Below, one piece after another: positions 20,790-30,607 of a stretch of 64,000 nt of DNA. Under the pieces are notes generated by a model, which saw nothing but the letters and a program-made list of their open reading frames with translations, ran no database searches and was not told where the DNA came from. Position numbers and translations under genes: made by a program. The stretch lies in contig QBMB01000006.1 of the NCBI GenBank assembly GCA_003241965.1, forward strand, positions 21,351-85,350. Reading direction: 5' to 3'. Position 1 is the first letter of the stretch; the number at the start of each line of letters is the position of its first letter. The DNA comes from Burkholderiales bacterium (GTDB lineage Bacteria > Pseudomonadota > Gammaproteobacteria > Burkholderiales > Burkholderiaceae_C).

Positions 20790-21815
20790 ATGCAGCACAA
20801 CAACCAGCCCACAGAAACCGCTCTCAAACGCCGCCACATCCTGGCGCTGGCCGCCCTGAGCACAAGCTTTGCATGGCAGGGTCTTGCCCTGGCACAGACC
20901 GCCTGGCCGGGCAGGCCGATCCGCATCGTGGTGCCCTTCACTCCCGGCGGCACGACCGACATCCTGGCCCGCACGCTGGCACCCGAGCTGACCAAGGCAC
21001 TGGGTCAACCGGTGGTGGTGGAAAACCGCGCGGGTGCGGGTGGCAACATCGGCGCCGATCTGGTGGCCAAAGCACCCAACGACGGCTACACGCTGCTCAT
21101 GGGCACCGTGGGCACACACGGCATCAACAAGTCGCTGTATTCGAAACTGCCCTTCGATCCACAGAAAGACTTCGCGCCCGTCACGCTGGTGGCCGGTGTG
21201 CCCAACGTGATGGTGATGAACACCAAACGCGCACAGGAACTCGGCATCAACAACGTGGCCGACTTCGTGAAATACGCGAAGTCCCACCCCGGCAAGCTCA
21301 ACATGGCCTCCAGCGGCAACGGCACCTCGATCCATCTGGCGGGCGAGCTGTTCAAGTCGCGCACCGGCATCTTCATGACGCACATCCCCTACCGCGGCTC
21401 AGGCCCGGCCATCACCGACCTGCTGGTGGGCGCGGTGGACGTGATGTTCGACAACCTGCCCTCGGCCATGCCGCACATCCAGTCGGGTGGCCTGAAGGCC
21501 TTCGCGGTGACCAGCGCCGTGCGCTCCAGCGCCTTGCCCGACGTCCCCACCGTGGCCGAAGCGGGCGCGCTGGCGGGCTTTGAAGCCAGCTCGTGGTTCG
21601 GCCTGCTCGCACCCGCCGGCACCCCGCCCGAGGTGGTGAGCCGCCTCCAACAGGAAACCGCCAAAGCATTGAGCCTGCCCACGGTCAAGGAACGCCTGGT
21701 CGCACAAGGCGCCATTCCCAGCGGCAACACACCGCAGGAATTCGCCAAGCTGATTGAAGCCGAGATTGCGAAGTGGGCGCCGGTCGTAAAAGCGTCCGGC
21801 GCGAAAGTTGACTGA
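20790..21815 (+). CDS. Bug family substrate-binding protein
   Basis: [50 protein letters not shown]. Confidence 0.93.
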   Translation: MQHNNQPTETALKRRHILALAALSTSFAWQGLALAQTAWPGRPIRIVVPFTPGGTTDILARTLAPELTKALGQPVVVENRAGAGGNIGADLVAKAPNDGYTLLMGTVGTHGINKSLYSKLPFDPQKDFAPVTLVAGVPNVMVMNTKRAQELGINNVADFVKYAKSHPGKLNMASSGNGTSIHLAGELFKSRTGIFMTHIPYRGSGPAITDLLVGAVDVMFDNLPSAMPHIQSGGLKAFAVTSAVRSSALPDVPTVAEAGALAGFEASSWFGLLAPAGTPPEVVSRLQQETAKALSLPTVKERLVAQGAIPSGNTPQEFAKLIEAEIAKWAPVVKASGAKVD

Positions 21816-21856
21816 ATAGAAGAGAAGACAGCTCCCTCAACGGAGCGCGTGCCCCA

Positions 21857-21956
21857 ACCCAGGGACACCGAGGGTCCGGCTCCGCCGGCCCCAGGTGTCG
21901 CCCCCCTCCCGCCGAAGGCGAGAGAGGGGGGTGGCGCCGCAGGCGACGCGGGGGAT
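21857..21956 (-). repeat. GC-rich intergenic repeat, copy 2 (hairpin 21864-21899)
   Basis: Reverse complement CCCCCGCGTCGC...CCACCCCCCTC...GGGGGGCGACACCTGGGGCCGGCGGAGCCGGACCCTCGGTGTCCCTGG aligns with 18206-18290. Confidence 0.75.
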
Positions 21957-21963
21957 GCCTCTT

Positions 21964-22290
21964 CTAGACCCCCCAGACGATGTCCACACCCGCCTGCTCG
22001 CAACGCTGCAGCATCTCGATGAAAGGTGCGCTGCGCATGCGCAGGCTCACCTGCTCGAAATCGGGCGGCACATCGCCGCGGGCGGCGGCCTCTTCCAGCT
22101 GCTTTTTCTGATCGGCCTCTTCGAGCGCAATGGCGTCGCGGATGGCCTGCAGGGCGGCCGGCATTTGCTGGTGCAACAAGACACCGGGACCCGACGGGTC
22201 TTTGCTGAGAATTTCCAACAGGCGCTTGCCGTGCTGCTCCAGCATCACCAGGTCTCCGGTTTCGCGGGATTTGAATCGGTAAACGGACAT
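21964..22290 (-). CDS. DUF1840-type small protein
   Basis: MSVYRFKSRETGDLVMLEQHGKRLLEILSKDPSGPGVLLHQQMPAAL...; matches my recollection of the DUF1840 family. Confidence 0.8.
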   Translation of the reverse strand: MSVYRFKSRETGDLVMLEQHGKRLLEILSKDPSGPGVLLHQQMPAALQAIRDAIALEEADQKKQLEEAAARGDVPPDFEQVSLRMRSAPFIEMLQRCEQAGVDIVWGV

Positions 22291-22379
22291 AAGGGCCTCC
22301 TTGGCTTCGGTTCATTGTTGCACCAAAGTACTCCATACGGGGAGCAGTACCCAAAAGATCGGGGTAAACCCGATTGAAG

Positions 22380-22409
22380 CTGAATAATTCAGGTCTAAAC
22401 TAATTAGAC
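22380..22409 (+). promoter_or_regulatory. Two adjacent perfect inverted repeats, candidate MarR operator
   Basis: CTGAATAATTCAG (22380-22392) and GTCTAA-N5-TTAGAC (22393-22409), ending one base before ATG 22410. Confidence 0.6.
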
Positions 22410-24770
22410 ATGAACACTCCAGACTCGGCACTGCAACGAATCCTGTGCATCGGCGGCGGCCCGGCAGGCCTGTATTTCGCGCTGCTCATGAAGCGGCGCG
22501 ACCCCTCGCTCACCGTGACGGTGGTTGAGCGCAACCGGCCGTTTGACACCTTCGGCTGGGGCGTGGTGTTGTCGGATCAGACCCTGGGCAACCTGCGCGC
22601 CGCCGACCCCGAATCGGCCACGCTGATTGGTGACGCCTTCAACCACTGGGACGACATCGAGGTCTTTTACAAAGGCGGTCGCGTGCGCTCGGGTGGCCAT
22701 GGCTTCTGCGGCATCGGCCGCAAAAAGCTGCTCAACATCCTGCAGGACCGTTGTCTGGCCCTGGGCGTGAACCTGGTGTTCGAGACCGATGTGGCCGACG
22801 ACCAGGCGCTGGCCGCGCAGTACAACGCCGATCTGGTGATCGCCGGCGACGGCCTCAACAGCCGCATCCGCACCCGCTACGCCGAGACCTTCCAGCCCGA
22901 CATCGACACGCGCGAATGCCGCTTCGTCTGGCTGGGCACCAAAAAGACGTTTGACGCTTTCACCTTCGACTTCGTGCAGACCGAGCACGGCTGGTTCCAG
23001 GCGCACGCCTACCAGTTCGACGGCGAAACATCGACCTTCATCGTGGAGACACCCGAAGCGGTGTGGAAGGCGCACGGCATCGACCAGATGGAACAGGCCG
23101 AGGGCGTGGCCTTCTGCGAGCGGCTTTTCGCCGACCGGCTGGACGGGCACGCGCTCATCAGCAACGCGCAGCACCTGCGCGGCTCGGCCAACTGGATCCG
23201 CTTTCCACGCGTGATTTGTCGTACATGGGTACACAGAATTGACGTTGGCGGTCGCCAGATACCCATCGTGCTCATGGGCGACTCTGCCCACACCGCGCAC
23301 TTCTCGATTGGCAGCGGCACCAAGCTCGCACTCGAAGACGCGATCGACCTGGCCAACGAATTCACACGACACGCGAATGCCGACGTGGCCGAGGTGTTGC
23401 AGGGCTATGAAGCGCGGCGCAGCGTGGAGGTGCTCAAGATCCAGAACGCCGCGCGCAACTCCACCGAATGGTTCGAGAACGTGGACCGCTACACCGGCAT
23501 GGAGGTGGAGCAGTTCGCCTACTCGCTGCTCACCCGCAGCCAGCGCATCAGCCACGAGAATTTGCGCCTGCGAGACCCGGCCTGGCTTGAGGGATACGAG
23601 GCTTGGCTTGAAACTCAGGCCAAGCCGGGCACGCCAGCAAAGAAACATCCGACCCCTCCGATGCTGCTGCCGCTCACCGTGCGCGGCCTCACACTGAAGA
23701 ACCGCATCGTCGTCTCGCCCATGGCGCAGTACAGCGCGGTGGACGGCGCGGTGGGCGACTACCACCTGGTGCACCTGGGTGCGCGCGCCCTCGGCGGCGC
23801 GGCGTTGGTGATGGTGGAGATGACCAGTCCCACGCCTGAGGGCCGCATCACACCCGGCTGCCCCGGTCTCTGGAACGATGTGCAACAAGCCGCGTTTGAG
23901 CGCATCGTGCACTTCACACACAGCAGCCATGCGCACATCGGCATCCAGCTCGGCCACAGCGGCCCCAAGGGTTCCACGCAGCTCGGCTGGGATCGCATCG
24001 ACGAACCGCTGGAGAGTGGCAACTGGCCCGTGATCTCGGCCAGCGCCGTGCCCTATGGCGAGCAGAACCAGACACCGCGCGCCATGACCCGCGCCGACAT
24101 GGACGCGCTCACCGCCGCCTTCGTCGAGTCCACGCAGCGCGCCGCCGCTGCCGGCTTCGATTGGCTCGAACTGCACGCCGCCCACGGCTATTTGCTCTCG
24201 GCCTTCATCTGCCCGCTGACCAATGTGCGCACCGACGAATACGGTGGCTCACTGGAGAACCGCTGCCGCTACCCGCTGGAAGTGTTCAAGGCCATGCGCG
24301 CCGCGTGGCCGGCCGACCGACCCATGAGCGTGCGCATCTCCGCGCACGACTGGGCACCCGGCGGCAACACGCCCGACGACGCTGTGGCCATGGCGCGCTT
24401 GTTCAAGGCAGCAGGTTGCGACGTGATCGACGTGTCCTCGGGTCAGACCACGCGCGCGGCCAAGCCCGTCTACGGCCGCATGTACCAGACCCCGTTCGCC
24501 GACCGCGTGCGCAACGAAGCCGGCATCCTCACCATGGCGGTGGGCGCCATTCAAGAGGCCGACCACGCCAACAGCATCATCGCCGCCGGCCGCGCGGACC
24601 TCTGCGCCGTGGCCCGCCCACACCTGGCCGATCCGGCCTGGACGCTGCACGAAGCCGCCAAACTGCAGACCCGCGCGCTGCAATGGCCGCGCCAGTACGA
24701 AAGCGGGCGCGACCAGCTCTACCGCGAAACCGCCCGACTGCAAGCCCTCAACAACAACGACAAACCATGA
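22410..24770 (+). CDS. Bifunctional flavoprotein: aryl-CoA monooxygenase + Old Yellow Enzyme-type oxidoreductase (2-aminobenzoyl-CoA monooxygenase/reductase or salicylyl-CoA 5-hydroxylase type)
   Basis: N-terminal [31 protein letters not shown] motif; C-terminal OYE domain [17 protein letters not shown]...[28 protein letters not shown]. Confidence 0.9.
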   Translation: MNTPDSALQRILCIGGGPAGLYFALLMKRRDPSLTVTVVERNRPFDTFGWGVVLSDQTLGNLRAADPESATLIGDAFNHWDDIEVFYKGGRVRSGGHGFCGIGRKKLLNILQDRCLALGVNLVFETDVADDQALAAQYNADLVIAGDGLNSRIRTRYAETFQPDIDTRECRFVWLGTKKTFDAFTFDFVQTEHGWFQAHAYQFDGETSTFIVETPEAVWKAHGIDQMEQAEGVAFCERLFADRLDGHALISNAQHLRGSANWIRFPRVICRTWVHRIDVGGRQIPIVLMGDSAHTAHFSIGSGTKLALEDAIDLANEFTRHANADVAEVLQGYEARRSVEVLKIQNAARNSTEWFENVDRYTGMEVEQFAYSLLTRSQRISHENLRLRDPAWLEGYEAWLETQAKPGTPAKKHPTPPMLLPLTVRGLTLKNRIVVSPMAQYSAVDGAVGDYHLVHLGARALGGAALVMVEMTSPTPEGRITPGCPGLWNDVQQAAFERIVHFTHSSHAHIGIQLGHSGPKGSTQLGWDRIDEPLESGNWPVISASAVPYGEQNQTPRAMTRADMDALTAAFVESTQRAAAAGFDWLELHAAHGYLLSAFICPLTNVRTDEYGGSLENRCRYPLEVFKAMRAAWPADRPMSVRISAHDWAPGGNTPDDAVAMARLFKAAGCDVIDVSSGQTTRAAKPVYGRMYQTPFADRVRNEAGILTMAVGAIQEADHANSIIAAGRADLCAVARPHLADPAWTLHEAAKLQTRALQWPRQYESGRDQLYRETARLQALNNNDKP

Positions 24771-25261
24771 ACGATTCACCCCTGGACCTCGAGGCCCGCG
24801 CCCACAGCGAACACGCGCAGGAACTGCGCCTGTGGTTGCGGTTGTTGACTTGCTCGCAGCTGATCGAGAAGCGCGTGCGCGCCGGCCTGCGCGAACAGTT
24901 CGACACCACGCTGCCGCGCTTCGATCTCATGGCCCAGCTGGAGCGCCACCCCGAGGGCTTGAAGATGAAGGATCTCTCGCACCGGCTCATGGTCACCGGT
25001 GGCAATGTGACCGGCATCACCGACCAGCTGGTCAACGAAGGCCTGGTGGAGCGGCTGGATGTGGATGGCGACCGCCGTGCGTTTCGCGTGGCCCTCACCG
25101 ACCTCGGCCGCACCACTTTCGCCGAGATGGCGCGCCAGCACGAGGCGTGGATCGTGGACGCTTTCGAAGGCCTGAGCCCGCGCGATCTGGACAGCCTGCA
25201 CAAGCTGCTGGGCAAGGTGAAAGCGCACCAACTCGACATCAACCAACGCATCGAAGAATGA
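24767..25261 (+). CDS. MarR family transcriptional regulator
   Basis: Winged-helix MarR pattern [52 protein letters not shown] overlap with upstream gene. Confidence 0.93.
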   Translation: MNDSPLDLEARAHSEHAQELRLWLRLLTCSQLIEKRVRAGLREQFDTTLPRFDLMAQLERHPEGLKMKDLSHRLMVTGGNVTGITDQLVNEGLVERLDVDGDRRAFRVALTDLGRTTFAEMARQHEAWIVDAFEGLSPRDLDSLHKLLGKVKAHQLDINQRIEE

Positions 25262-26112
25262 AACATCCCATTCCCGACCACAACCCCATGCGCGGCCAGT
25301 ACACCGCCATGGCCGATGCACGCCCCAGCCACTTCGCGCTCAGCGTGAACGACGGCGTGGCCACCGTCACGCTCAACCGGCCCGAGCGCAAGAACCCGCT
25401 GACCTTCGAGTCCTACGCCGAGCTGCGCGACTGGTTCCTGGCCTTGCAGAAAAGCACCGACATCAAAGCCGTCGTGCTCACCGGCGCCGGCGACAACTTC
25501 TGCTCCGGCGGCGACGTGCACGAAATCATCGGCCCGCTCACGAAGATGACCATGCCCGAGCTGCTGGCCTTCACCCGCATGACCGGTGCGCTGGTGAGCG
25601 CCATGCGCGCCTGCCCGCAGCCCATCGTGGCCGCGCTCGACGGCGTGTGCGCCGGCGCTGGCGCCATGATGGCGCTGGCCTCCGATCTGCGCCTGGGCAC
25701 ACCACAAGCCACCGTGGCTTTCCTCTTCACCCGTGTGGGTCTCGCCGGTGCCGACATGGGCGCCTGCGCACTGCTGCCGCGCATGATCGGCCAGGGCCGC
25801 GCCAGCGAGCTGCTGCTCACCGGCCGCGCCATGACCGCCACTGAGGGTCACGCCTGGGGTTTCTTCAACGCGCTGCACGAAAACGCCGCCCTGCTGACCT
25901 CAGCACACCAGCTCGCCACCCAACTCGCGCAGGGCCCCACCTTCGCGCACGGCATGACCAAAACCATGCTCCACCAGGAATGGGCCATGACGCTGGACCA
26001 GGCGATCGAGGCCGAAGCGCAGGCACAGGCCATCTGCATGCAGACGCAGGATTTCAAACGCGCGTACGAAGCGTTCGCGGCCAAGCAGCGCCCCGTCTTC
26101 GAGGGAGATTGA
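25258..26112 (+). CDS. Enoyl-CoA hydratase/isomerase family protein
   Basis: [18 protein letters not shown]...[36 protein letters not shown] crotonase signature. Confidence 0.93.
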   Translation: MKHPIPDHNPMRGQYTAMADARPSHFALSVNDGVATVTLNRPERKNPLTFESYAELRDWFLALQKSTDIKAVVLTGAGDNFCSGGDVHEIIGPLTKMTMPELLAFTRMTGALVSAMRACPQPIVAALDGVCAGAGAMMALASDLRLGTPQATVAFLFTRVGLAGADMGACALLPRMIGQGRASELLLTGRAMTATEGHAWGFFNALHENAALLTSAHQLATQLAQGPTFAHGMTKTMLHQEWAMTLDQAIEAEAQAQAICMQTQDFKRAYEAFAAKQRPVFEGD

Positions 26113-26125
26113 GATGAAGCAATAT

Positions 26126-26200
26126 CCGTTCGGGCTGAGCCTGTCGAAGCCCCTCCAGTCCACATTGCAAGAGCCCTTCGACAGGCTCAGGGCGAACGGG
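26126..26200. repeat. REP-like imperfect inverted repeat (intergenic)
   Basis: CCGTTCGGGCTGAGCCTGTCGAAGCCCC ... GAGCCCTTCGACAGGCTCAGGGCGAACGGG. Confidence 0.85.
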
Positions 26201-26207
26201 AGTGGGG

Positions 26208-27416
26208 ATGTCTGACATGGTCGCCTTCGAACACCCCCACGGCATGCACCCGCCGCAAACGCAGTGGGAGCTGCCCTTCTTCGACGCGCAGCACCGCGCC
26301 ATGGCGCCGCGCCTGGCCGACTGGGCAGCGCTGCAGCATGTGGATGAGGCCGACGACCGCGCCGCCTGCAAGGACTGGGTGGCGCGCCTGGGCGAAGCCG
26401 GCTGGCTGCGCTACTGCGTGCCCGCAGCACACGGCGGCGCCCTGCACGCGCTCGATTCGCGCGCGCTGGTGATCCTGCGCGAGACGCTCGCTTTCCATTC
26501 CCCGCTGGCCGACTTCGCGTTCGCCATGCAGGGCCTGGGCAGCGGCGTGATCACGCTCGCCGGCACACCCGATCAGCAAACGAAGTACCTGAACGCCGTG
26601 GCCAGCGGCCAGAAGATCGCGGCGTTTGCATTGAGCGAGCCCGACGCCGGCTCCGATGTAGCCGCCATGGCCACACAAGCCGTGCAGACCACCAGCGGCT
26701 GGACCCTGAACGGCACCAAAACCTGGATCAGCAACGGCGATCTCGCGGACTTTTACGTGGTGTTCGCCAAGACCGACCCGCAGGCCGGCGCGCGCGGCAT
26801 CAGCGCCTTCGTCGTCGACGCCGGGCATCCTGGCCTGGACAGCAGCGAACACATCCACGTGATGGCGCCGCACCCGCTGGCCACGCTGCGTTTTTCCGAC
26901 TGCGCCATCGGCAACGACGCGATGGTCGGCCCGCTGCACGGTGGCTTCAAACTCGCCATGCAGACGCTGGACATCTTCCGCGCCTCGGTGGCTGCCGCCG
27001 CGCTGGGCATGGCACGCCGTGCGTTTGCCGAAGCCGTGGCGCAGGCGAAGCAGCGCAAGATGTTCGGCCAGACCCTGGCCGACTTCCAGCTCACGCAGGC
27101 CCGCCTGGGCGAGATGAGCGCACTCATCGACGCCGCCGCCCTGCTCACCTACCGCGCGGCCTGGCAGCGCGACTGCAGCACCACCCAAGGCATGGGCACA
27201 CCGGCCTACACCACCGCAGCCGCAGCTGCCAAGCTCACCGCGACCGAGAACGCGCAGCGCGTGATCGACATGGCGCTGCAGATGTTCGGCGGGCGCGGCG
27301 TGCAGGTGGGCCAGAAGGTGGAGAGCCTGTACCGCGACATCCGCTCGCTGCGCATCTACGAAGGTGCCAGCGAAGTCCAGTTGCTCATCCTCGGAAAAGC
27401 TGCACTGCGCGCTTGA
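26208..27416 (+). CDS. Acyl-CoA dehydrogenase family protein
   Basis: [21 protein letters not shown]...[27 protein letters not shown]-terminal [33 protein letters not shown]. Confidence 0.93.
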   Translation: MSDMVAFEHPHGMHPPQTQWELPFFDAQHRAMAPRLADWAALQHVDEADDRAACKDWVARLGEAGWLRYCVPAAHGGALHALDSRALVILRETLAFHSPLADFAFAMQGLGSGVITLAGTPDQQTKYLNAVASGQKIAAFALSEPDAGSDVAAMATQAVQTTSGWTLNGTKTWISNGDLADFYVVFAKTDPQAGARGISAFVVDAGHPGLDSSEHIHVMAPHPLATLRFSDCAIGNDAMVGPLHGGFKLAMQTLDIFRASVAAAALGMARRAFAEAVAQAKQRKMFGQTLADFQLTQARLGEMSALIDAAALLTYRAAWQRDCSTTQGMGTPAYTTAAAAAKLTATENAQRVIDMALQMFGGRGVQVGQKVESLYRDIRSLRIYEGASEVQLLILGKAALRA

Positions 27417-27429
27417 AAAAACCACCACC

Positions 27430-29085
27430 ATGTCCACACGCCTCATCCCCAGCGCCCAGGTCGACCGCTTCGTGCACGACCACCTGCCGCCGCCTGAGCA
27501 GTGGCCCGAGCTGCGCTTCGACCGGCCCGAGCTGCAGCTGCCCGCGCAGGTCAATGCGGTGCAGGCGCTGTTCGAGCGCGCCATGGTCGCCGGCCATGCA
27601 GACCGAGCACTGTTTCGCAGCGACGAACGCACGCTGAGCTACGCGCAGGCACAGCTTGAAGTGAACCGCATCGCCAATGCGCTCACTGTGGAGCTGGGTC
27701 TGGTACCCGGCAACCGCGTGCTGCTGCGCGGCGGCAACTCGGTGGCCATGGCGCTGGCCTGGCTGGCCACGGTACAGGCCGGGCTCATTGCGGTGGCCAC
27801 CATGCCGCTGCTGCGTGCCAAAGAGCTCGGCGCCATCGTGGCCAAGGCGCAGCCCGTGCTCGCGCTGTGCGACGTGAAGTTGCAGGACGAACTCAAGACC
27901 GCTTTGGCGGCCGACCCGACCACCGCCGGCATGACGCTGCTGGTGTTCAACACCGGCAGCACCGACGTGCCGAACTCATTGGAAGCCATGGCGCAGCGCC
28001 AGTGCATGCACAGCGCACCCTGCCCCACCGCCGCCACCGACATCGCACTGCTGGCCTTCACCTCCGGCACCACCGGCACACCCAAGGCCGCCGTGCACAC
28101 CCACCGCGATGTGCTCGCCGCCTGCGAGACCTGGCCGCGCCACGTGCTGCGCGCCACACCCGACGACATCGTCATGGGCTCTCCGCCGCTGGCCTTCACC
28201 TTCGGGCTGGGCGGACTGCTGGTGTTTCCCATGTGGGCGGGCGCCTCGGTGTACTTCCCGTCTGTGCCTTACACGCCCGAGGGCATGGTGCAACTCATGA
28301 TCCGCGTGGGCGCCACCATCTGCTACACCGCGCCCACTTTCTACCGGCAGATGGCCGCGTTCGCCAAAGTGCACGGCATCGGACAGCTGCGCATCAGCGT
28401 GAGCGCGGGCGAGGGTCTGCCCGACGCCACGCGCCAGCTCTGGAAAGAAGCCACCGGGCTGGAGATGCTGGACGGCATTGGCGCTACCGAGATGTTCCAC
28501 ATCTTCATCTCGTCGCCACCCGAGTCGGTGCGCCGTGGCGCCATTGGCCAGGCGGTGCCGGGCTACGAGGCGCGCGTGGTGAACGACGCCGGTGAGCCGC
28601 TGCCCACGGGCGAAGTGGGCAAGCTCGCGGTGATCGGCCCCACCGGCTGCCGCTACCTCGACGACGAGCGCCAGACCCAGTACGTCCAGGGCGGCTGGAA
28701 CCACCCTGGCGACGCTTTCCGAATGGACGCCGACGGCTACTTTTTCTACCAGGCGCGCACCGACGACATGATCATCACCGCCGGCTACAACGTGGCCGGT
28801 CCCGAAGTGGAAGCCGCCCTGCTGGAGCACCCGGCCGTGGCCGAGTGCGGTGTGGTGGGCAAGCCCGACGACGAGCGCGGCCAGATCGTGCAGGCCTTCG
28901 TGGTGCTCAAGCCGGGACACGCGGCCGATGCCGCGCAGGTGAAGGCGCTTCAAGACCATGTGAAGCACAGCCTGGCCCCCTACAAGTACCCGCGTGAGGT
29001 GGTCTTCATGCCCCAGCTCCCGCGCACTGAAACCGGCAAGCTGCAGCGTTTTGCGCTGCGCCAGCAAGCTACCCAACAACACTGA
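27430..29085 (+). CDS. Benzoate-CoA ligase-family AMP-binding protein (candidate 2-aminobenzoate-CoA ligase)
   Basis: LLAFTSGTTGTPKAAVHTHRDVL; MIITAGYNVAGPEVEAALLEHPAVAECGVVG; PRTETGKLQRF. Confidence 0.88.
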   Translation: MSTRLIPSAQVDRFVHDHLPPPEQWPELRFDRPELQLPAQVNAVQALFERAMVAGHADRALFRSDERTLSYAQAQLEVNRIANALTVELGLVPGNRVLLRGGNSVAMALAWLATVQAGLIAVATMPLLRAKELGAIVAKAQPVLALCDVKLQDELKTALAADPTTAGMTLLVFNTGSTDVPNSLEAMAQRQCMHSAPCPTAATDIALLAFTSGTTGTPKAAVHTHRDVLAACETWPRHVLRATPDDIVMGSPPLAFTFGLGGLLVFPMWAGASVYFPSVPYTPEGMVQLMIRVGATICYTAPTFYRQMAAFAKVHGIGQLRISVSAGEGLPDATRQLWKEATGLEMLDGIGATEMFHIFISSPPESVRRGAIGQAVPGYEARVVNDAGEPLPTGEVGKLAVIGPTGCRYLDDERQTQYVQGGWNHPGDAFRMDADGYFFYQARTDDMIITAGYNVAGPEVEAALLEHPAVAECGVVGKPDDERGQIVQAFVVLKPGHAADAAQVKALQDHVKHSLAPYKYPREVVFMPQLPRTETGKLQRFALRQQATQQH

Positions 29086-29095
29086 GACATCCCGG

Positions 29096-29488
29096 ATGAA
29101 ACATCTGCAACCGCCCGGCTGGGCCACCCCCAAGGGCTACGCCAACGGCATCAGCGCGCGCGGCACCCACGTGTTCGTGGGCGGTCAGATCGGCTGGAAC
29201 GCCACCCAGACCTTCGAGAGCGACGACTTCATTGCGCAAACGCGCCAGGCCCTGCTCAACATCCGCGACGTGCTCACCTGCGCCGACGCCGGGCCACAGC
29301 ACATGGTGCGCATGACCTGGTACATCACCGACCGGGTGGAGTACAACGCCCGCCTGCGCGAACTCGGCGAGGCCTACCGCGAGGTGATGGGCAAAAACTT
29401 CCCCGCCATGACCTGCGTCGAAGTGAGTGCGCTGGTGGAGGAGCGGGCCAAGGTGGAGATCGAAGTGACGGCGGTGGTGCCGGACTGA
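29096..29488 (+). CDS. RidA (YjgF/YER057c/UK114) family protein
   Basis: PPGWATPKGYANGISARGTHVFVGGQIGWNATQTFES...FPAMTCVEVSALVEERAKVEIEVTAVV. Confidence 0.92.
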   Translation: MKHLQPPGWATPKGYANGISARGTHVFVGGQIGWNATQTFESDDFIAQTRQALLNIRDVLTCADAGPQHMVRMTWYITDRVEYNARLRELGEAYREVMGKNFPAMTCVEVSALVEERAKVEIEVTAVVPD

Positions 29489-29505
29489 CAAAAGCGATCG
29501 CCCAC

Positions 29506-29537
29506 GAAAAAGCCCACCGATCAAGGTGGGCTTTTTC
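29506..29537. terminator. Bidirectional rho-independent terminator
   Basis: GAAAAAGCCCACC-GATCAA-GGTGGGCTTTTTC between convergent genes. Confidence 0.9.
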
Positions 29538-29568
29538 ACGAGCAGGCAAGCCCGCTCAGGCGCAGCAC

Positions 29569-30273
29569 TCAGGCAGCGCGGCGACGGCGGGCGAAGCCCA
29601 GACCGGCCAGACCCAGACCCAACAGGGCGATGGTGCCCGGCTCAGGCACGGCGCGGGTGGCGCTCCAGGCGATGTTGTCGAATTCGAAGGCGTAGCTGGT
29701 GCTTTTGAACACGATCTTGTCGAAACCACCGATCAGGTCGATGTTCACGTAGAAGGTGCCTGCCGCGCCCTGGTTGCCAGTGGCGGTCGAGGTGACATCG
29801 TCGCCATTCAACGAGCCCATGGACAGGCCGTTGTTGAAGAACTCCATCGTGTTGCCGTTGCCTGGGTCCACAGAACCCCACAGCAGGCCGAAGTAAAACT
29901 GGTCAGCAGTGAAATTGATGACGATGTTGGAACCGACTTGGGCGTTCGTGGAGCCAGTGGTGAGGTATCGGGTCGAGTTCTCACCGTCGCCCTGAACGCC
30001 GCCCATGAAGCCAAAGCCAATGCCGTTGGCGCCGGACAGGACGGGTGCAGCATAGAAACCGGACGAGCTGCCCGACACAAAAGCTGCATTTGGCGTCACG
30101 TCAATGGAGCCCAAACCTGTGCCCTCGGGCATCGGAGTGTCGATGTCCAGGTTCCACTTGTTCACACCGGTCGGCGCACCACCCACCGAAGAGAACACGG
30201 TCGGGGCTGCGGAAGCAGCACCCATGGAGGCAACCAGAGCGGTGGCGAGAGCAATCTTGGTGAAGAAGGTCAT
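29569..30273 (-). CDS. PEP-CTERM sorting domain-containing secreted protein
   Basis: Signal peptide MTFFTKIALATALVASMGAASAAP; C-terminus AVPEPGTIALLGLGLAGLGFARRRRAA. Confidence 0.93.
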   Translation of the reverse strand: MTFFTKIALATALVASMGAASAAPTVFSSVGGAPTGVNKWNLDIDTPMPEGTGLGSIDVTPNAAFVSGSSSGFYAAPVLSGANGIGFGFMGGVQGDGENSTRYLTTGSTNAQVGSNIVINFTADQFYFGLLWGSVDPGNGNTMEFFNNGLSMGSLNGDDVTSTATGNQGAAGTFYVNIDLIGGFDKIVFKSTSYAFEFDNIAWSATRAVPEPGTIALLGLGLAGLGFARRRRAA

Positions 30274-30321
30274 GAAATTAGTTTTTATCAATGCACCTTT
30301 TGTGCGGGATAGAAAGTACCT

Positions 30322-30337
30322 TGCAAGACGCGGGCCA
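30322..30337 (-). promoter_or_regulatory. Sigma-54 (RpoN) promoter candidate
   Basis: Minus-strand TGGCCCGCGTCTTGCA; GG and GC separated by 10 bp, near-consensus TGGCACG-N4-TTGCA, upstream of the PEP-CTERM gene. Confidence 0.7.
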
Positions 30338-30607
30338 CGCCAGCGCACCCATGATTTGTAACGACTTGTCTGAGCCTTCACTCAGCAGCCTGCGCAATCT
30401 GTCAAATATCCCGACAGTTTTGAGCCGCCGTCCGAGTCCACACCATAGGGGGGTATAGAACTCGCCTACCACGGTGGAAAGGCTTTCCGAGCGGCGCAAC
30501 AACGATGGCCCCACCGCCGTCGTGGCTTGCCTGCACTTCCGATTTCCCTCCAGAATCTTTCTCCCGAAAAGTGGTTTTCGGGAATCAAAAACCCACAGAG
30601 GAGACAT

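Noticed and set aside
18206-21956. Inverted repeat copies as transposon ends
   Set aside because: No transposase or target-site duplication seen; the copies look like dispersed intergenic elements around ordinary genes.
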